Assembly: GCA_025354965.1 (NCBI GenBank)
Contig: JANXLW010000477.1
Location: forward strand, 1-14,031
Direction: 5' to 3'
Length of the DNA stretch: 14,031 bases
Source: Betaproteobacteria bacterium
GTDB taxonomy: Bacteria; Pseudomonadota; Gammaproteobacteria; Burkholderiales; Burkholderiaceae_C
The notes under the pieces were generated by a model. It saw only the letters and a program-made list of their open reading frames with translations. It made no database searches and was not told where the DNA came from. Numbering within the stretch: position 1 is the first letter of the stretch; each line of letters starts with the position of its first letter. The translations under genes were made by a program, and so were the position numbers. Below, in pieces: positions 12,683 to 14,031 of this stretch.

Positions 12683-14031
12683 ATGAGCCAGCATGACCAC
12701 GGGCAGCACGCCGACGCTCACCTGCACCATCAGCACGGCATGGCGCCGGCCGGCACTCTTTATACCTGCCCTATGCATCCGGAAGTGCGGCAGGACCGGC
12801 CCGGCAATTGCCCCAAATGCGGCATGACGCTGGAGCCTATGCTGCCCAATCCGGAAGACGACAACAACCCCGAGTTGCGCGACTTCACGCGCCGCTTCTG
12901 GTGGTCCCTGCCATTGACCGGTGTGGTGTTTGTGCTGGCCATGCTGGGGCATCGGTTGCAGTGGATGGACATGGCGCTCCAGAGTTGGGTCGAGCTGGCG
13001 CTGGCGACGCCGATTGTTCTGTGGGCTGGTTGGCCGTTCTTCTCACGGGGCTGGCAGTCGGTGGTTCACCGCAGCCCCAACATGTGGACGCTGATCGGGC
13101 TGGGCACTGGTGCCGCTTTCGTCTACAGCGTTGCTGCTACCGTTGCGCCCCAGGTATTTCCAGCCTCGTTCATCGTCATGGGTCGGGTGGCGGTCTATTA
13201 CGAAGCGGCGGCGGTGATCATCTCGCTCACGCTGCTGGGCCAGATGCTGGAACTGAAGGCCCGTTCGCAGACTTCGGCGGCCATCAAATCACTGCTTGGC
13301 CTGACGCCCAAAACGGCGCGCCGCATCGGTGCCGATGGCAGCGAGGAAGACATAGCGCTGGCGAACGTGCACGTGGGTGACCACCTGCGCGTACGTCCCG
13401 GTGAAAAGGTGCCGGTGGACGGCAGTGTTGTCGAGGGCAGCAGTGCGGTCGATGAGTCGATGCTGACGGGCGAGCCACTGCCGGTCAGCAAGCGCGTCGG
13501 CGACAAGCTCATCGGCGCCACGCTCAATACCAGCGGTGCGATGGTGATGCGCTCGGAGCGCGTCGGCAGCGCCACCGTGCTGGCCCAAATCGTGCAGATG
13601 GTGGCCTTGGCGCAACGCTCCAGGGCGCCGATGCAGCGCATGGCGGATCTGGTGGCCGGCTACTTCGTGCTCGCGGTGGTGGCGGTTGCGGTGCTGACCT
13701 TCTTTGGCTGGGGTTGGTTCGGACCCGAACCGAGTTGGGTTTATGGGTTGATCAACGCGGTGGCCGTTCTGATCATTGCCTGCCCCTGTGCGCTGGGACT
13801 GGCAACGCCGATGTCCATCATGGTGGCGACCGGCAAAGGTGCGACGCAAGGCGTGCTGTTTCGGGATGCCGCAGCGATTGAGAATCTGCGCAAGGTGGAC
13901 ACGCTGATCGTGGACAAGACGGGCACCCTGACCGAGGGCCGACCGGCGTTTGAGCGCGCGTTGGCGGCGCCCGGGTTTGCTGTCGACGAGGTGCTGCAAC
14001 TGGCGGCCAGCCTCGATCAGGGTAGTGAACA
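12683..14031 (+). CDS. Copper-translocating P-type ATPase (P1B-1), partial, cut by window edge
   Basis: The first 449 codons of a Cu(I)/Ag(I) export ATPase. The start at 12683 follows AAGGAG (12672-12677). The N-terminus is His-rich (QHDHGQHADAHLHHQHG), then carries a YHYDC-type heavy-metal-binding domain instead of an HMA domain: YTCPMHPEVRQDRPGNCPKCGM with C29, C43 and C46. Membrane helices follow, then the actuator domain with T262-G263-E264, the metal-gating C367-P368-C369 in IIACPCALGLATP, and the phosphorylation site D411-KTGT. The CPC motif points to Cu(I) or Ag(I). The remaining P/N domain and last helices lie beyond 14031. No frameshift or stop is seen. It is the last visible gene of the copper unit and probably pumps copper into the periplasm, where the cupredoxin can bind it. 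Confidence 0.96.
   Translation, partial: MSQHDHGQHADAHLHHQHGMAPAGTLYTCPMHPEVRQDRPGNCPKCGMTLEPMLPNPEDDNNPELRDFTRRFWWSLPLTGVVFVLAMLGHRLQWMDMALQSWVELALATPIVLWAGWPFFSRGWQSVVHRSPNMWTLIGLGTGAAFVYSVAATVAPQVFPASFIVMGRVAVYYEAAAVIISLTLLGQMLELKARSQTSAAIKSLLGLTPKTARRIGADGSEEDIALANVHVGDHLRVRPGEKVPVDGSVVEGSSAVDESMLTGEPLPVSKRVGDKLIGATLNTSGAMVMRSERVGSATVLAQIVQMVALAQRSRAPMQRMADLVAGYFVLAVVAVAVLTFFGWGWFGPEPSWVYGLINAVAVLIIACPCALGLATPMSIMVATGKGATQGVLFRDAAAIENLRKVDTLIVDKTGTLTEGRPAFERALAAPGFAVDEVLQLAASLDQGSE

Noticed and set aside
11984..12952. 322-codon minus-strand open frame opposite the methyltransferase and ATPase start
   Set aside because: It overlaps three genes with clear family signatures and has a shadow-like Gln/His-rich composition.

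Overview
The window looks like chromosomal DNA of a betaproteobacterium of the order Burkholderiales, probably a Comamonadaceae-type genome (Rhodoferax/Polaromonas-like). This is inferred from the GC-rich coding style, a methionine synthase split into two genes, an S-adenosylhomocysteine (SAH) riboswitch, and the DUF4148, DUF2933 and DUF6502 families. No rRNA, tRNA, CRISPR array, transposase or integrase was seen.

Layout. (1) 1-1890, minus strand: cobalamin-dependent methionine synthase split in two. The upstream gene (844-1890) carries the homocysteine-binding zinc module. The downstream gene (start 724, runs off the left edge) begins with the pterin/methyl-folate module. The 119-base gap between them holds a well-formed SAH riboswitch plus an anti-Shine-Dalgarno hairpin over the second gene's start. 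(2) 1968-3830, plus: RecQ helicase, divergent from metH. (3) 3883-6965, plus: a DUF6502 protein, a methionine-rich lipoprotein made of two tandem copies of a ~265-residue unit, and an unrecognised 159-residue protein. (4) 10128-6988, minus: a tightly overlapped operon with a heavy-metal response regulator (CusR/CopR type), its sensor kinase, a short DsbB (BdbC-like) and a membrane-anchored DsbA-like thioredoxin. (5) 10708-10298, minus: a small exported DUF4148 protein. (6) 11121 to the right edge, plus: exported cupredoxin, His-rich DUF2933 membrane protein, isoprenylcysteine-methyltransferase-like membrane protein, and a Cu(I) P-type ATPase cut by the window end.

How it fits together. Parts 4-6 read as one copper/silver response locus. 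A 25-base motif (TGAC-N4-WTGTAATT-N5-GTCA, first half degenerate in one copy) occurs three times: upstream of the response regulator, of the DUF4148 gene and of the cupredoxin gene. In the last two it lies exactly 23 bases before a -10-like hexamer. The inference is that the regulator activates its own operon (including a disulfide-forming DsbA/DsbB pair), the DUF4148 protein and the copper export/binding operon.

Most worth a second look: the riboswitch inside a split metH, the shared 25-base motif, the two-component/Dsb operon, and the duplicated Met-rich lipoprotein.
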